This document shows positions 55,820 to 64,000 of a stretch of DNA of 64,000 bases, piece after piece. Under the pieces are notes generated by a model that was not told the origin of the DNA, searched no databases, and saw nothing but the letters and a program-made list of their open reading frames with translations. This DNA comes from JAGVSZ01 sp963716855 (lineage in GTDB: Bacteria; Pseudomonadota; Gammaproteobacteria; Burkholderiales; SG8-39), in assembly GCA_963716855.1 (NCBI GenBank), contig CAVQUV010000004.1, forward strand, positions 1-64,000. The letters are read 5' to 3'. Numbering within the stretch: position 1 is the first letter of the stretch; each line of letters opens with the position of its first letter. The position numbers were made by a program, and so were the translations under genes.

Positions 55820-56938
55820 TCACGCCCCGACGAGCGGCGCGGGATCGGCGTACGCGTAGCCGAGCGCCTCGGCCACCGCGCGGTACGTGACCTTGCCCTC
55901 GCAGACGTTCAGGCCCGCGCGCAGGTGCGGGTTGCGTGCGAGCGCCCCCTTCCAGCCGTGGTCCGCGAGCTCGAGCACGTAGGGCAGCGTCGCGTTGTTG
56001 AGCGCGAAGGTCGAGGTCCGCGGCACGCCGCCGGGCATGTTCGCAACGCAGTAGTGCACGATGCCGTCGACGCTGTAAGTCGGATCGGCATGCGTCGTCG
56101 GCCGGGAGGTCTCGAAGCAGCCGCCCTGGTCGATCGACACGTCGACGAGGACCGCGCCCGGCTTCATGCGGCCCAGCATCGCACGGGTGACGAGCCGCGG
56201 TGCACGGGCCCCCGGGATCAATACCGCGCCGACGACCAGATGCGCGCTCGCCACGTGTTCGGCAACCAGGTCGGCGAGCGCCATCACGGTCTTCACGCGT
56301 GCGCCGAACTGCGCGGCGATCCGCCTGAGCGCCTCGGGCGACTTGTCCATGACCACGACCTCCGCACCGATCCCGATGGCGATGTATGCCGCATTGGAGC
56401 CAACGTTGCCCGCGCCGAGGATGACGACCTTTCCCGGCGCGACGCCCGGCACACCGGCGAGCAGCACGCCGCGCCCGCCCCGCGCCTTCTCCAGGCTCGC
56501 CGCGCCGACCTGGATCGACATCCGGCCCGCGATCTCCGACATCGGCGCGAGCAACGGCAGCGCGCCCTGCGGCGAAGTGACGGTCTCGTACGCGATGCAG
56601 ACCGCGCCCGAAGCGATGAGGGCCTGCGCCTGATCCGGATCCGCCGCCAGGTGAAGGAAGGTGAACAGCACCTGGCCGGCGCGCAGCCTGGCGCGCTCCG
56701 GGGGCTGCGGCTCTTTGACCTTGACGATCATCTCGGCCGCGGCGAAGACCTCGTCCGCACTCCCCGCCAACCGTGCGCCGGCGGCGACGTACTCGTCGTC
56801 CGATACGCCGGCGCCTGCCCCGGCGCCGCGCTCGACCAGCACTTCGTGCCCGTGCGCGCACACCTCGCGCACGCTTGCCGGCGTGAGTCCGACCCGGTAC
56901 TCGTGGGTCTTGGTCTCCTTCGGGACTCCGATCCGCAT
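55820..56938 (-). CDS. ald: alanine dehydrogenase
   Basis: A 372-residue NAD-dependent enzyme interconverting alanine and pyruvate plus ammonia. The start 'MRIGVPKETKTHEYRVGLTP' contains the substrate arginine and lysine region. 'FTFLHLAADPDQAQAL' has the catalytic histidine, 'VILGAGNVGSNAAYIAIG' the NAD-binding loop, and 'GAVLVDVSIDQGGCFETSRP' the catalytic aspartate region. The ATG at 56938 follows 'ggggagtcgaggc'. The frame opens a few codons earlier without homology. Confidence 0.95.
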   Translation of the reverse strand: MRIGVPKETKTHEYRVGLTPASVREVCAHGHEVLVERGAGAGAGVSDDEYVAAGARLAGSADEVFAAAEMIVKVKEPQPPERARLRAGQVLFTFLHLAADPDQAQALIASGAVCIAYETVTSPQGALPLLAPMSEIAGRMSIQVGAASLEKARGGRGVLLAGVPGVAPGKVVILGAGNVGSNAAYIAIGIGAEVVVMDKSPEALRRIAAQFGARVKTVMALADLVAEHVASAHLVVGAVLIPGARAPRLVTRAMLGRMKPGAVLVDVSIDQGGCFETSRPTTHADPTYSVDGIVHYCVANMPGGVPRTSTFALNNATLPYVLELADHGWKGALARNPHLRAGLNVCEGKVTYRAVAEALGYAYADPAPLVGA

Positions 56939-57019
56939 GCCTCGACTCCCCGGGCGCATTCGTGGCCGGCCGCGCGGTTTGACCGCGCTCCCGGCGCTGT
57001 GGGAAAATCCGCCCCCTCC

Positions 57020-57095
57020 GGGCGGTTAGCTCAGTGGTACGAGCACTCGCTTCACACGCGAGGGGTCACTGGTTCGATCCCAGTACTGCCCACCA
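57020..57095 (+). tRNA. tRNA-Val (CAC)
   Basis: Begins 'gggcggttagctcagtggta'. The anticodon stem CTCGC/GCGAG encloses 'TTCACAC' (anticodon CAC). The T-loop is 'GGTTCGATCCC' and CCA is encoded. The acceptor stem pairs fully with one G-U. Confidence 0.95.
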
Positions 57096-57123
57096 ATTCC
57101 CTCCCCCGCACGCGCGCCGCGGG

Positions 57124-57675
57124 TCAGGTCGCGACGGGCTCCCGCAGGTCGAGCCGCGCGACCCGCACCGCCGGGTCGTCGCGATCGAACTCGATCCGGA
57201 ATCCGAGCTTGCGCACGAAATCGAGCATGCGGTTGTTCGCGCCGAGCACGAACCCGTTCATGCCCTCCAGGCCGCGCGCCTTCGCGTCGCGGATCAGCGC
57301 GCGCATCAGGCGCCCGGCGACGCCCTTGCCCTGCCACGCGTCGGCGACGGTGATCGCGAACTCGCAGCTCCGGCCGTCCGACTCGAGGATGTAGCGCGCC
57401 ACCGCGATCTCTTCCTCGCCCGACGCGGTGGAGCGGATCACGACGTAGACCGACTCGCGCTCGCGGTCCGGATGGGTGAAGGCGTGCAGCTGCTCGGGGC
57501 TCAGCTCCTTGAGCTCGCCCATGAAGCGCTTGAACTTGGACTGCGGCGAGAGGTTGCGGACGAAGGCGCGCTCGAGCTCCATGTCGCTCGCCCGGATCGG
57601 GCGCAGCGTGGCAGCGCTGCCGTCGAAGAGGATCCAGTTCTCGACGATCTCCGATCGTGCGTTGCTGTCCGGCAC
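57124..57675 (-). CDS. GNAT family N-acetyltransferase
   Basis: A 183-residue acetyltransferase. The acetyl-CoA loop is in 'FAITVADAWQGKGVAGRLM' (Q-x-x-G-x-A/G), followed by 'RDAKARGLEGMNGFVLGANN' and 'MLDFVRKLGFRI'. The N-terminal part 'FDGSAATLRPIRASDMELE' resembles the GNAT domain of Pat/YfiQ-type protein acetyltransferases, but the large acyl-CoA synthetase part is absent. Substrate unknown. Three bases separate its stop-side neighbour copZ from its start, so it is probably in the copper operon transcript. Confidence 0.85.
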   Translation of the reverse strand: MPDSNARSEIVENWILFDGSAATLRPIRASDMELERAFVRNLSPQSKFKRFMGELKELSPEQLHAFTHPDRERESVYVVIRSTASGEEEIAVARYILESDGRSCEFAITVADAWQGKGVAGRLMRALIRDAKARGLEGMNGFVLGANNRMLDFVRKLGFRIEFDRDDPAVRVARLDLREPVAT

Positions 57676-57678
57676 GGC

Positions 57679-57891
57679 CTAGGCGGCCTCGAATCCGGCG
57701 TCCGCGATCGCCTTGCGGAACTCCGTCGCTCCCGCGCGCACGGGGTCGAACCGCAGCTGCGCCTCGCCCTTCTCGAGCGACACTTCCACCGCGTCGACGC
57801 CCGGCACCGCCTGGAGCACGCGCGTCACGCTCCGCACGCATCCCTGGCAGGTCATGCCCGACACCTTGATCGTCGTCGTCTCCACCTTCAT
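57679..57891 (-). CDS. copZ: copper chaperone / heavy-metal-associated domain protein
   Basis: A 70-residue HMA domain: 'TTTIKVSGMTCQGCVRSVTR' with the metal-binding CxxC, then 'VPGVDAVEVSLEKGEAQLRF' and 'AIADAGFEAA'. The size is that of CopZ, which hands Cu(I) to the CopA ATPase. Its ATG overlaps the copA stop by four bases, so the two are translated together. Confidence 0.92.
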   Translation of the reverse strand: MKVETTTIKVSGMTCQGCVRSVTRVLQAVPGVDAVEVSLEKGEAQLRFDPVRAGATEFRKAIADAGFEAA

Positions 57892-60062
57892 CTCCGGGTT
57901 GCGGGACGCCAGCGCCCGAGGAGCAGCGAGTTGCTGACCACCGACACCGACGAGAATGCCATCGCCGCACCGGCGATGACCGGGCTCAGCCACCCGAGCG
58001 CCGCCAGCGGGATCCCGAGCACGTTGTAGACGAACGCGAAGAACAGGTTCTGCCGCACCTTCGCCACCGTGCGCCGCGAAAGCTCGATCGCGTCGGCAAG
58101 CGCGCGCAGATCGTCGCGCATCAATGTGACGTCCGCCGTGTCGATCGCCACGCCGGTGCCGCCCGCGAGGGTGAAGCTCACGTCCGCGGCCGCCAGCGCC
58201 GGCGCATCGTTGATGCCGTCGCCCGCCATCCCGACCACCTCGCCCGAGCGGCGGCGCGCGGCCACCTCGGCCGCCTTCTCGGCCGGCAGCACGCCCGCCT
58301 TGAACGAATCGATGCCCGCCTGCGCCGCGACCGCGCGCGCCGTCGCCTCGTGATCGCCGGAGATCATCACGAGCTTGACGCCCAGCGCGTGCAGCCGCGC
58401 GATCGCCTCCCTGGAGGTCGCACGCAGGCGATCGGCCACGACGATGAATCCGAGCAGCCTTCCTCCAGCCGCAACGACGACGACCGTCGCGCCCGCGTGC
58501 CGGAAGCCCGCCACTTCCGCGGCGTCCACCGGCACGCCGATCTCGCCGACGAACTCCGGCGTGCCGAGCCGCGCGGGCACGCCGTCCACCACCCCGGCTA
58601 CGCCTTTCCCGGACACCGCACGGAACTCGCCGGGCAGCGCCGTCTCGATCCCTGCGGCGACCGCGCGCTCGCGCACGGCGCGGGCGATCGGATGCTCCGA
58701 CCCGCGCTCGAGTGCGGCCGCGACGCGCAGCACGTCGGTCTCGGTCACGCCCGGCGCGGGCACGATCCGCGTCACCCCGGGCTTGCCTTCGGTCAGCGTG
58801 CCGGTCTTGTCGAGCAGCAGCGTGGTCATCGCACCGGCGCGCTCGAGCGCCGTCGCGTTCCGGATGAGGATGCCGGCCTTCGCGGCGCGGCCGATCCCGA
58901 CCATGAGCGCCGTCGGCGTCGCCAGGCCGAGCGCGCACGGACAGGCGATGACCAGCACCGCAACCGCGCATACGAGCGCCTGCTCGAGCGAGCCGGCGAA
59001 AAGCCAGACCGCGAACGTGGCGACCGCCAGGGTCACGACCGCGGGCACGAACACCGCCGAAACCCGATCCGCAAGCGCCTGGACCGGCGCCTTGGAGCCC
59101 TGCGCGAGCGCCACGAGCCGGATGATCCCGGCGAGCACCGTCTCGCGCCCGATGCCGGTCGCACGGCACTTGAGGAGGCCCGTGCCGTTGACCGTCGCCG
59201 CGAACACCGTCGCCCCTGCGGCCTTCGCCACCGGCATGCTCTCGCCGGTGAGCATCGACTCATCCACGCTGGAGCCGCCGTCCAGCACTTCGCCGTCGAC
59301 CGGCACGCTGTCGCCGGGGCGCACGACGAACACGTCGCCGCGCTGGAGCTGCTCCACGGACACTTCCTTCAGACCCGCCGGCGTCTCCAGCCACGCCACG
59401 CGCGGCTGGAGACGCGCGAGCGACCGCAGCGCCGCCGAAGTGCGCGCTTTCGCGCGCGCCTCGAGCCACTTGCCGAGGATGACCAGCGTGATCACGACCG
59501 CGCCCGCCTCGAAATACACGTGCTGATCGAGGCCCCACAGCGTCACGACGGCGCTGAACGCGTAGGCCATCGTGGTCCCGAGAGCGACGAGGACGTCCAT
59601 GTTGGCCGCGCCGCCTCGCAGCGCGTGCCAGGCGCCGCGATAGAAGCGCGCGCCGCTCACGAACTGCACCGGGGTGGCGAGCGCGAGCTGCAGCCACGGC
59701 GGCAGCAGGTGGTGGGCCGCTCCGGTGAACATCCACGCCATGTCGACGAAAAACGGGGCGGTGAACGCGGCCGCGACCAGGAACTGCCGGAACGCGGCGC
59801 GGCGGTCGGCCTCGTGATCGGTGACCGTGCCCGCCTCGTGCAGGTGCGCGCCGTACCCCGCGCGCTCCACCGTCGCGATCAGCGAGTCGACGCTGGCGGC
59901 GCCCGGCCGGAACGCGACCTGGGCGGTCTCGGTGGCGAAGTTGACGCTCGCCTCGACGCCGTCGAGCCGGTTCAGCGTGCGCTCGATCCGGGTCGCGCAG
60001 GCGGCGCAGGTCATGCCCTCGAGCTCGAGCTCGACGAGCTGCGTCGCCGCCGGCGCGTTCAT
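57888..60062 (-). CDS. copA: copper-translocating P-type ATPase
   Basis: A 724-residue P1B-ATPase. It has one N-terminal HMA domain ('LEGMTCAACATRIERTL') and the ion-channel motif 'VIACPCALGLATPTAL' in helix 6. The phosphorylation site is 'LLDKTGTLTEGKPG', with 'GSEHPIARAV' and 'GMAGDGINDAPALAAADV' in the ATP-binding domain. The Cu(I)-type residues 'FFAFVYNVLGIPLAA' and 'AMAFSSVSVVSNSLLL' lie in the last helices. It exports Cu(I) from the cytoplasm. Its start overlaps the universal stress protein gene by one base (TGATG). Confidence 0.95.
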   Translation of the reverse strand: MNAPAATQLVELELEGMTCAACATRIERTLNRLDGVEASVNFATETAQVAFRPGAASVDSLIATVERAGYGAHLHEAGTVTDHEADRRAAFRQFLVAAAFTAPFFVDMAWMFTGAAHHLLPPWLQLALATPVQFVSGARFYRGAWHALRGGAANMDVLVALGTTMAYAFSAVVTLWGLDQHVYFEAGAVVITLVILGKWLEARAKARTSAALRSLARLQPRVAWLETPAGLKEVSVEQLQRGDVFVVRPGDSVPVDGEVLDGGSSVDESMLTGESMPVAKAAGATVFAATVNGTGLLKCRATGIGRETVLAGIIRLVALAQGSKAPVQALADRVSAVFVPAVVTLAVATFAVWLFAGSLEQALVCAVAVLVIACPCALGLATPTALMVGIGRAAKAGILIRNATALERAGAMTTLLLDKTGTLTEGKPGVTRIVPAPGVTETDVLRVAAALERGSEHPIARAVRERAVAAGIETALPGEFRAVSGKGVAGVVDGVPARLGTPEFVGEIGVPVDAAEVAGFRHAGATVVVVAAGGRLLGFIVVADRLRATSREAIARLHALGVKLVMISGDHEATARAVAAQAGIDSFKAGVLPAEKAAEVAARRRSGEVVGMAGDGINDAPALAAADVSFTLAGGTGVAIDTADVTLMRDDLRALADAIELSRRTVAKVRQNLFFAFVYNVLGIPLAALGWLSPVIAGAAMAFSSVSVVSNSLLLGRWRPATRR

Positions 60063-60496
60063 CAGTGGATCAGCACGATCGGCACGCGGGTGAGGTGGAG
60101 AACCTTCGTGGCGATCGACCCCATCAGCATGTTCGACACCGCGCCCATTCCCCGCGTGCCCATGTAGATCATGTCGCAACGCGTCTTGTCCGCGTGCTCC
60201 ACGATCGACTGCGCGATGTCGCCGACCAGGATGTGGGGCGTGTAGCGGATCTTCGCCTGATCGAGGATCTGCTTGCTCGGGGCGAGCGCCTTCTCGCCTT
60301 CTTCCCGGTAATGTTGCTCGATCATCTCGTGCGAGACCACCGCGCCCGAAAACCCGCCGACCGGGGGCACCGGCAGATGCACCGTCACCAGCTCGATCTG
60401 CGGGGGTTCCTTGTATGCGGCGGCGCTCTCGACGAGCTTGCGCGTGGCCCGCACGGCGCTCTCCGAGCCGTCCACGGTAAGCAGGAATCTCAGCAC
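60062..60496 (-). CDS. universal stress protein, UspA family
   Basis: A 144-residue UspA-fold protein. The start is GTG 60496 behind 'gggaggtaac'. It opens 'LRFLLTVDGSESAVRATRKL' and carries the ATP-binding signature 'MGTRGMGAVSNMLMGS' with 'IATKVLHLTRVPIVLI' (G2xG9xG-S/T type). It is coupled to copA. A second Usp lies at the window's right end near fnr; Usp genes commonly accompany FNR-controlled modules. Confidence 0.92.
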   Translation of the reverse strand: MLRFLLTVDGSESAVRATRKLVESAAAYKEPPQIELVTVHLPVPPVGGFSGAVVSHEMIEQHYREEGEKALAPSKQILDQAKIRYTPHILVGDIAQSIVEHADKTRCDMIYMGTRGMGAVSNMLMGSIATKVLHLTRVPIVLIH

Positions 60497-60557
60497 GTTA
60501 CCTCCCAGGGATCTGCGGTTCCCCTCTATCTTAACGTGCGGCCCGGGTCGTGCTCGA

Positions 60558-61304
60558 TCAAGCGAGGCAGGCGATCCCCTGCTTGACGTGCTCGATCAGC
60601 CCCGGCGTGCGCAGCACCCCGAAGAGCCCGAGCGCCGCGACGGCAAGCCCGGCCGCGAGGCGTACGCCGCGTCGGCCGAGCGCCGCCCGCAGCGTGCCGA
60701 CGGCCAGGCCGGCCGCAAGGAGGTTCGGGAGCGTCCCCAGGCCGAACGCCAGCATCACGAGTGCCCCCCGAGTCGCACTGCCGCTCACCAGCGCCAGCGC
60801 GAGAACGCTGTAGACCAGCCCGCAGGGAAGCCAGCCCCATACGGCGCCCACGCCGAGCGCCCGCGGAACGGTGTCGACCGGGAGCCACCGGCGGCCGAGC
60901 GGCGAGATCCTGCGCCAGATCGCGGCGCCCAGACCCTCGAGCCCGGACACGGCCCGCCCGAGCCCGGCGAGGTACAGGCCGAGCAGCACCACGAGGCCGT
61001 TCGCCGCGACGGCGAGCACGATCTGCGCGGGCAGAACGGCTTCGAGCAGCGCCGCGGTCCCGCCGACGCCGCCCGCAATCGCGCCCGCGGCGGCGTAGCT
61101 CGCGATGCGGCCAACGCTGTACGAAAGATGCAGCGGCGCCTGCGTGGAGAACGCGGCGACGGCCACCCCGCCGGGGCCGAGCCGCAGCGGATCGACGTCG
61201 CGGCGCTGCAGGTTCAGCGCGCCGACGATGCCGCCGCACATGGCGACGCAATGCACGCCGCCGAGCAGCCCGACGAGGAATGCGCTCGCCGCGATCTCAG
61301 TCAA
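60558..61304 (-). CDS. TauE/SafE-like membrane protein (CcoS/FixI-neighbourhood type)
   Basis: A 248-residue membrane protein with six or so helices. It opens with the diagnostic 'LVGLLGGVHCVAMCGGIVG', whose cysteine and histidine pattern is typical of the group found near cbb3 oxidase assembly genes and hemN, then 'LHLSYSVGRIASYAAAGAIA' and 'ALGVGAVWGWLPCGLVYS'. It may transport copper or a sulfur compound. The start is TTG 61304 behind 'cccggagccaatca'. It lies between usp and hemN on the same strand. Confidence 0.82.
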   Translation of the reverse strand: MTEIAASAFLVGLLGGVHCVAMCGGIVGALNLQRRDVDPLRLGPGGVAVAAFSTQAPLHLSYSVGRIASYAAAGAIAGGVGGTAALLEAVLPAQIVLAVAANGLVVLLGLYLAGLGRAVSGLEGLGAAIWRRISPLGRRWLPVDTVPRALGVGAVWGWLPCGLVYSVLALALVSGSATRGALVMLAFGLGTLPNLLAAGLAVGTLRAALGRRGVRLAAGLAVAALGLFGVLRTPGLIEHVKQGIACLA

Positions 61305-61373
61305 TGATTGGCTCCGGGTGCCATGCGACCCGCGTCGCGGCGGGCCGCGGGACGCTCGGCGCGCCCCAGACGG

Positions 61374-62762
61374 TCAGATTACCTTGGAATAGCGCGCGCG
61401 GCTCTGCGCCTCGCGCAGGTACCGGTCGAACACCATGCAGATCGCCCGCACGAGGAGACGGCCGCGCGGCGTTACCGTGATCCACTCCCTGTCGATCTCG
61501 AGCAGACCCATCGCCTGGAGCTCGCGCAGCTCCGCCAGCTCTTCGGCGAAGTAGCGACCGAAATCGATCAGGTACGCGATGCCGATCGACTCCATCGACA
61601 CCTCGAACTGGCACATCAGTGCCATGATCACGGCGCGTCGCACCAGGTCGTCGGCGGACAGCTCGATGCCGCGCAGCACCGGAAACTCGTGCTGGTCGAG
61701 CCGATCGTAGTACTCGTCCAGCGTCTTGGCGTTCTGGACGTAGGCCGGGCCCACCGCGCCGATCGCCGAGATCCCGATCGCGACGAGATCGCACTCGGCG
61801 CGCGTGGAGTAGCCCTGGAAGTTGCGGTGCAGGTGGCCGATGCGCTGCGCCTGCGCGAGATCGTCGTCGGGCCGGGCGAAGTGATCCATCCCGATGTACT
61901 GGTAGCCGGCGCGCGTGAAGGTGCGGATCGCGAGCGTCATCAGGTCGAGCCGCGTCGCGGCCGACGGCAGGTCCGCCTCGTTGATGCGCCGCTGGGGCTT
62001 GAACACCGTCGGCAGGTGCGCGTAGTTGTACAGCGCGATCCGGCTCGGGTTGATGTGCAGCACCTTGAACAGCGTCTGGCCGAACCGCTCCACGGTCTGA
62101 TGCGGCAAGCCGTAGATCAGATCCAGATTCACCGACTTGAACCCGCTCGCGCGCGCCGCCTCGATCACGTCGACGGTGAGCTCGTAGCTCTGGACCCGGT
62201 TCACCGCGCGCTGCACGTCCGGGTCGAAGTCCTGGACGCCGACCGAGAGCCGGTTGAAGCCCAGTTCGCCGAGCAGCGCGATCGTGAGCGGATCGGCGCT
62301 GCGCGGGTCGACCTCGATCGAGTACTCGCCGTCCTCCGCGAGCACGAAGTGGTCGCGGATGATCCCCATCAGGTCGCGCAGTTCGAGCGGGCTGAGGAAG
62401 GTCGGCGTACCGCCGCCCCAGTGGAGCTGCTCGAGGCGCTGCCCCGTCCCGATCACCTCGGTCACGAGATCGAGCTCGCGCTCGAGGTAGCGGAGGTACT
62501 TGGCCGAGCGCCCGTGATCCCGGGTGATGACCTTGTTGCAGCCGCAGTAGTAGCAGATCGAGCTGCAGAACGGCAGGTGCACGTACAGCGAAAGTGGCCG
62601 CGAACTCGCCCCATCGCGCCGGCGCTCCAGCGCCCGACGGTAGGCCGCAGCGTCAAAGGCCTCGACGAACCGGTCCGCCGTGGGGTAAGAGGTATAGCGG
62701 GGTCCGGGTCGGTCGAAGCGGCGCAGGAGCTCCGGATCGATGACGAGGTCAGTCTGATTCAC
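61374..62762 (-). CDS. hemN: oxygen-independent coproporphyrinogen III oxidase
   Basis: A 462-residue radical-SAM enzyme making protoporphyrinogen without oxygen. The N-terminus 'FDRPGPRYTSYPTADRF' and the cluster motif 'FCSSICYYCGCNKVITRDHG' (CxxxCxxC) are characteristic, followed by 'LHWGGGTPTFLSPLEL', 'NLDLIYGLPHQTVERF' and 'YIGMDHFARPDDDL'. I chose GTG 62762 because 'agggaag' lies just upstream and homology begins there. An ATG at 62810 has no ribosome binding site and would put the FNR box inside the leader. Divergent from fnr. Confidence 0.93.
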   Translation of the reverse strand: MNQTDLVIDPELLRRFDRPGPRYTSYPTADRFVEAFDAAAYRRALERRRDGASSRPLSLYVHLPFCSSICYYCGCNKVITRDHGRSAKYLRYLERELDLVTEVIGTGQRLEQLHWGGGTPTFLSPLELRDLMGIIRDHFVLAEDGEYSIEVDPRSADPLTIALLGELGFNRLSVGVQDFDPDVQRAVNRVQSYELTVDVIEAARASGFKSVNLDLIYGLPHQTVERFGQTLFKVLHINPSRIALYNYAHLPTVFKPQRRINEADLPSAATRLDLMTLAIRTFTRAGYQYIGMDHFARPDDDLAQAQRIGHLHRNFQGYSTRAECDLVAIGISAIGAVGPAYVQNAKTLDEYYDRLDQHEFPVLRGIELSADDLVRRAVIMALMCQFEVSMESIGIAYLIDFGRYFAEELAELRELQAMGLLEIDREWITVTPRGRLLVRAICMVFDRYLREAQSRARYSKVI

Positions 62763-62811
62763 TGGTAAACTTCCCTGTGAGGGGAGTCTGGATCCCTGTG
62801 TCGGATTCATG

Positions 62812-62825
62812 TTGACCTGGATCAA
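62812..62825. promoter_or_regulatory. FNR/Anr box between hemN and fnr
   Basis: 'ttgacctggatcaa' matches the consensus TTGAT-N4-ATCAA with one change. Its centre is about 28 bp upstream of the fnr start and about 55 bp upstream of the chosen hemN start. It could activate hemN and repress fnr. Confidence 0.8.
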
Positions 62826-62846
62826 CGGTCCTTGGAGCTGCGATCA

Positions 62847-63593
62847 ATGGAACCCCAGCCTGCGACCAGCAAAGTCATCAACATCCACCAGCTGAAGACG
62901 GTGTGTTCGAGCTGCAGCCTGCGCGAGCTGTGCCTGCCGATGGGCCTCTCGCGCGAGGAGATCGAGCATCTCGACCAGCTGGTGTACACGCGGCGGCGCG
63001 TCAAGCGCGGCGAGAACCTGTATCGGGCCGGCGACGGCTTCAGCTCGCTGTACGCCGTGCGCACCGGGTTCTTCAAGAGCAACGTGATCCTCGAGGACGG
63101 GCGGGACCAGGTGACCGGGTTCCACATGCCCGGCGACATCCTCGGACTCGACGGCATCGGCACCGAGGCGCACACCTGCAACGCCCATGCGCTCGAGGAC
63201 GGCGAGGTGTGCGTGATTCCGTTCTCGCGGCTGGAAGAGGTGTCGCGCGAGGTGCGCAACCTCCAGCATCAGTTCCACAAGGTGATGAGCCGCGAGATCG
63301 TGCGCGACCAGGGGGTCATGATGCTCCTGGGCACGATGCGCGCCGAGGAGCGCCTGGCGGCCTTCCTGATCAACCTCTCGCAACGCTTCGTCGCCCGCGG
63401 CTACTCGCCGTCGGAGTTCCACCTGCGGATGACGCGGGAGGAGATCGGCAGCTATCTCGGGCTCAAGCTCGAAACGGTCAGCCGGATCTTCTCGAAGTTC
63501 CAGGAGCAGGGGCTGATAGCGGTGCAGCAAAAGCACATCCGGATTCTCGACACGGACGGCCTCAAGCACCTCCTCGACCATCGGGAGGGGTAG
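62847..63593 (+). CDS. fnr: FNR family oxygen-responsive transcriptional regulator
   Basis: A 248-residue CRP-fold regulator. The [4Fe-4S] cysteines are C20, C23 and C29 in 'CSSCSLRELC', and C122 in 'EVCVIPF', numbering exactly as in E. coli FNR when started at this ATG (behind 'tggagctgcgatca'). The helix-turn-helix 'TREEIGSYLGLKLETVSRIF' has the E-x-x-S-R residues that read TTGAT. It switches on microaerobic and anaerobic genes when the cluster is intact. The FNR box upstream suggests self-control. Confidence 0.95.
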   Translation: MEPQPATSKVINIHQLKTVCSSCSLRELCLPMGLSREEIEHLDQLVYTRRRVKRGENLYRAGDGFSSLYAVRTGFFKSNVILEDGRDQVTGFHMPGDILGLDGIGTEAHTCNAHALEDGEVCVIPFSRLEEVSREVRNLQHQFHKVMSREIVRDQGVMMLLGTMRAEERLAAFLINLSQRFVARGYSPSEFHLRMTREEIGSYLGLKLETVSRIFSKFQEQGLIAVQQKHIRILDTDGLKHLLDHREG

Positions 63594-63617
63594 CCCCGGG
63601 GCCGCCCGGCCCAGCGC

Positions 63618-64000
63618 TCAGCGGTAAACGAGCACCGGCACCTTGGAGTGCGCCAGCACCTTCTGGGTCACGCTGCCGAGGATCAGCGATGCCAGCTCGC
63701 CGCGGCCGTGCGAGGCCATGAAGATCACGTCGCACTTCTTGCGCTTCGCCGCGTCGATGATGCCCTGGTAAGCGGTCGAGGGCTTGGTCATCACGGTTTC
63801 GCAGCTCACGCCGGCGGCCTTGGCCGACTTCTCCACCTCGGTCAGGAACTTCTGGCCCGCCTCGCGGGCGCGCTCTTCGAAGCTCTTGATGGTCGCGGTG
63901 TCGATGACATAACCGTCCCCGTAGACGTACGGCTGGAACGCCTCGAGCGCGTAATAGGCCGTCACCTTGGCATTCAGATCTTTGGCGAGTGCAATGCCCG
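63618..64000 (-). CDS. universal stress protein, C-terminal part (gene runs off the window)
   Basis: 127 residues in a frame still open at base 64000. They contain 'CDVIFMASHGRGELASLI' and 'GSVTQKVLAHSKVPVLVY', the ATP-binding and C-terminal signature of UspA proteins. The N-terminal part lies beyond the window. Convergent with fnr. The similarity to the Usp at 60062 is only at family level. Confidence 0.9.
   Translation of the reverse strand, partial: GIALAKDLNAKVTAYYALEAFQPYVYGDGYVIDTATIKSFEERAREAGQKFLTEVEKSAKAAGVSCETVMTKPSTAYQGIIDAAKRKKCDVIFMASHGRGELASLILGSVTQKVLAHSKVPVLVYR

Noticed and set aside
57026..57970. Minus-strand frame ending 'WDRTSDPSRVKRVLVPLS'
   Set aside because: Its end is antisense tRNA-Val and the rest is out of frame over the GNAT and copZ genes.
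62808..62825. hemN starts at 62810 (ATG) or 62825 (TTG)
   Set aside because: No ribosome binding site, and translation would cover the FNR box; GTG 62762 fits homology and spacing.

Overview
The window is GC-rich, gene-dense DNA that looks betaproteobacterial (Burkholderiales-like). Evidence for this is an FNR with cysteines at exactly positions 20, 23, 29 and 122, DUF2788 and DUF2189 membrane proteins, a TauE/SafE-like protein next to hemN and fnr, a LivM-LivG fusion next to phenylacetate genes, and PEP-CTERM proteins. No transposase, integrase, CRISPR array or rRNA was seen. Assignments rest on motifs read by eye; no database search was run.

Layout. 0-10 kb: the 3' end of an RNase H-like exonuclease gene, a frameshifted fadD-type acyl-CoA ligase, a lipase-like hydrolase, a two-subunit molybdenum hydroxylase (isoquinoline oxidoreductase type), a PaiB-like FMN protein, a VOC protein and small membrane proteins. 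10-17 kb: a branched-chain-amino-acid-type ABC transporter (livF, livM-livG fusion, livH, binding protein) divergent from paaG and paaK, which suggests uptake and activation of an aromatic acid. 17-30 kb: a purine-type block with a BMP-family nucleoside-like ABC transporter, xdhC, xdhB and xdhA in one overlapping minus-strand run, a divergent GntR regulator with candidate operators in an AT-rich gap, then a periplasmic-type Pcm, a nuclease and allA.

30-35 kb: a lytic transglycosylase, a cysteine-cluster protein, and a zinc-ribbon membrane protein coupled to a TAXI-type solute-binding protein. 35.6-46.3 kb: one very large gene for a hybrid polyketide synthase-peptide synthetase, standing alone with no visible release enzyme, phosphopantetheinyl transferase, exporter or regulator. 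46.6-53.7 kb: a loose accessory stretch of secreted proteins (two with PEP-CTERM-like tails, each behind a candidate sigma-54 promoter), a patatin-like lipoprotein, repeats, terminators and gene remnants. 54-64 kb: housekeeping genes: tRNA-Glu, tRNA-Ala, gltX, ald, tRNA-Val, an acetyltransferase, copper export (copA, copZ), universal stress proteins, a TauE/SafE-like protein, and hemN divergent from fnr with an FNR box between them.

Most distinctive observations: the orphan PKS-NRPS; a pair of tiny, strongly basic ORFs 19 kb apart that are near copies of each other including the ribosome binding site; a shared C-terminal Cx9C 'LGLC' tail on the zinc-ribbon and TAXI proteins; and the two candidate sigma-54 promoters. 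Single-base indels interrupt several otherwise well conserved genes (fadD, livF, livG, the Liv-type binding protein, xdhA, and the start of the PKS). Their number and clustering suggest residual assembly error more than real gene loss, so those genes are described as what they would encode once corrected.
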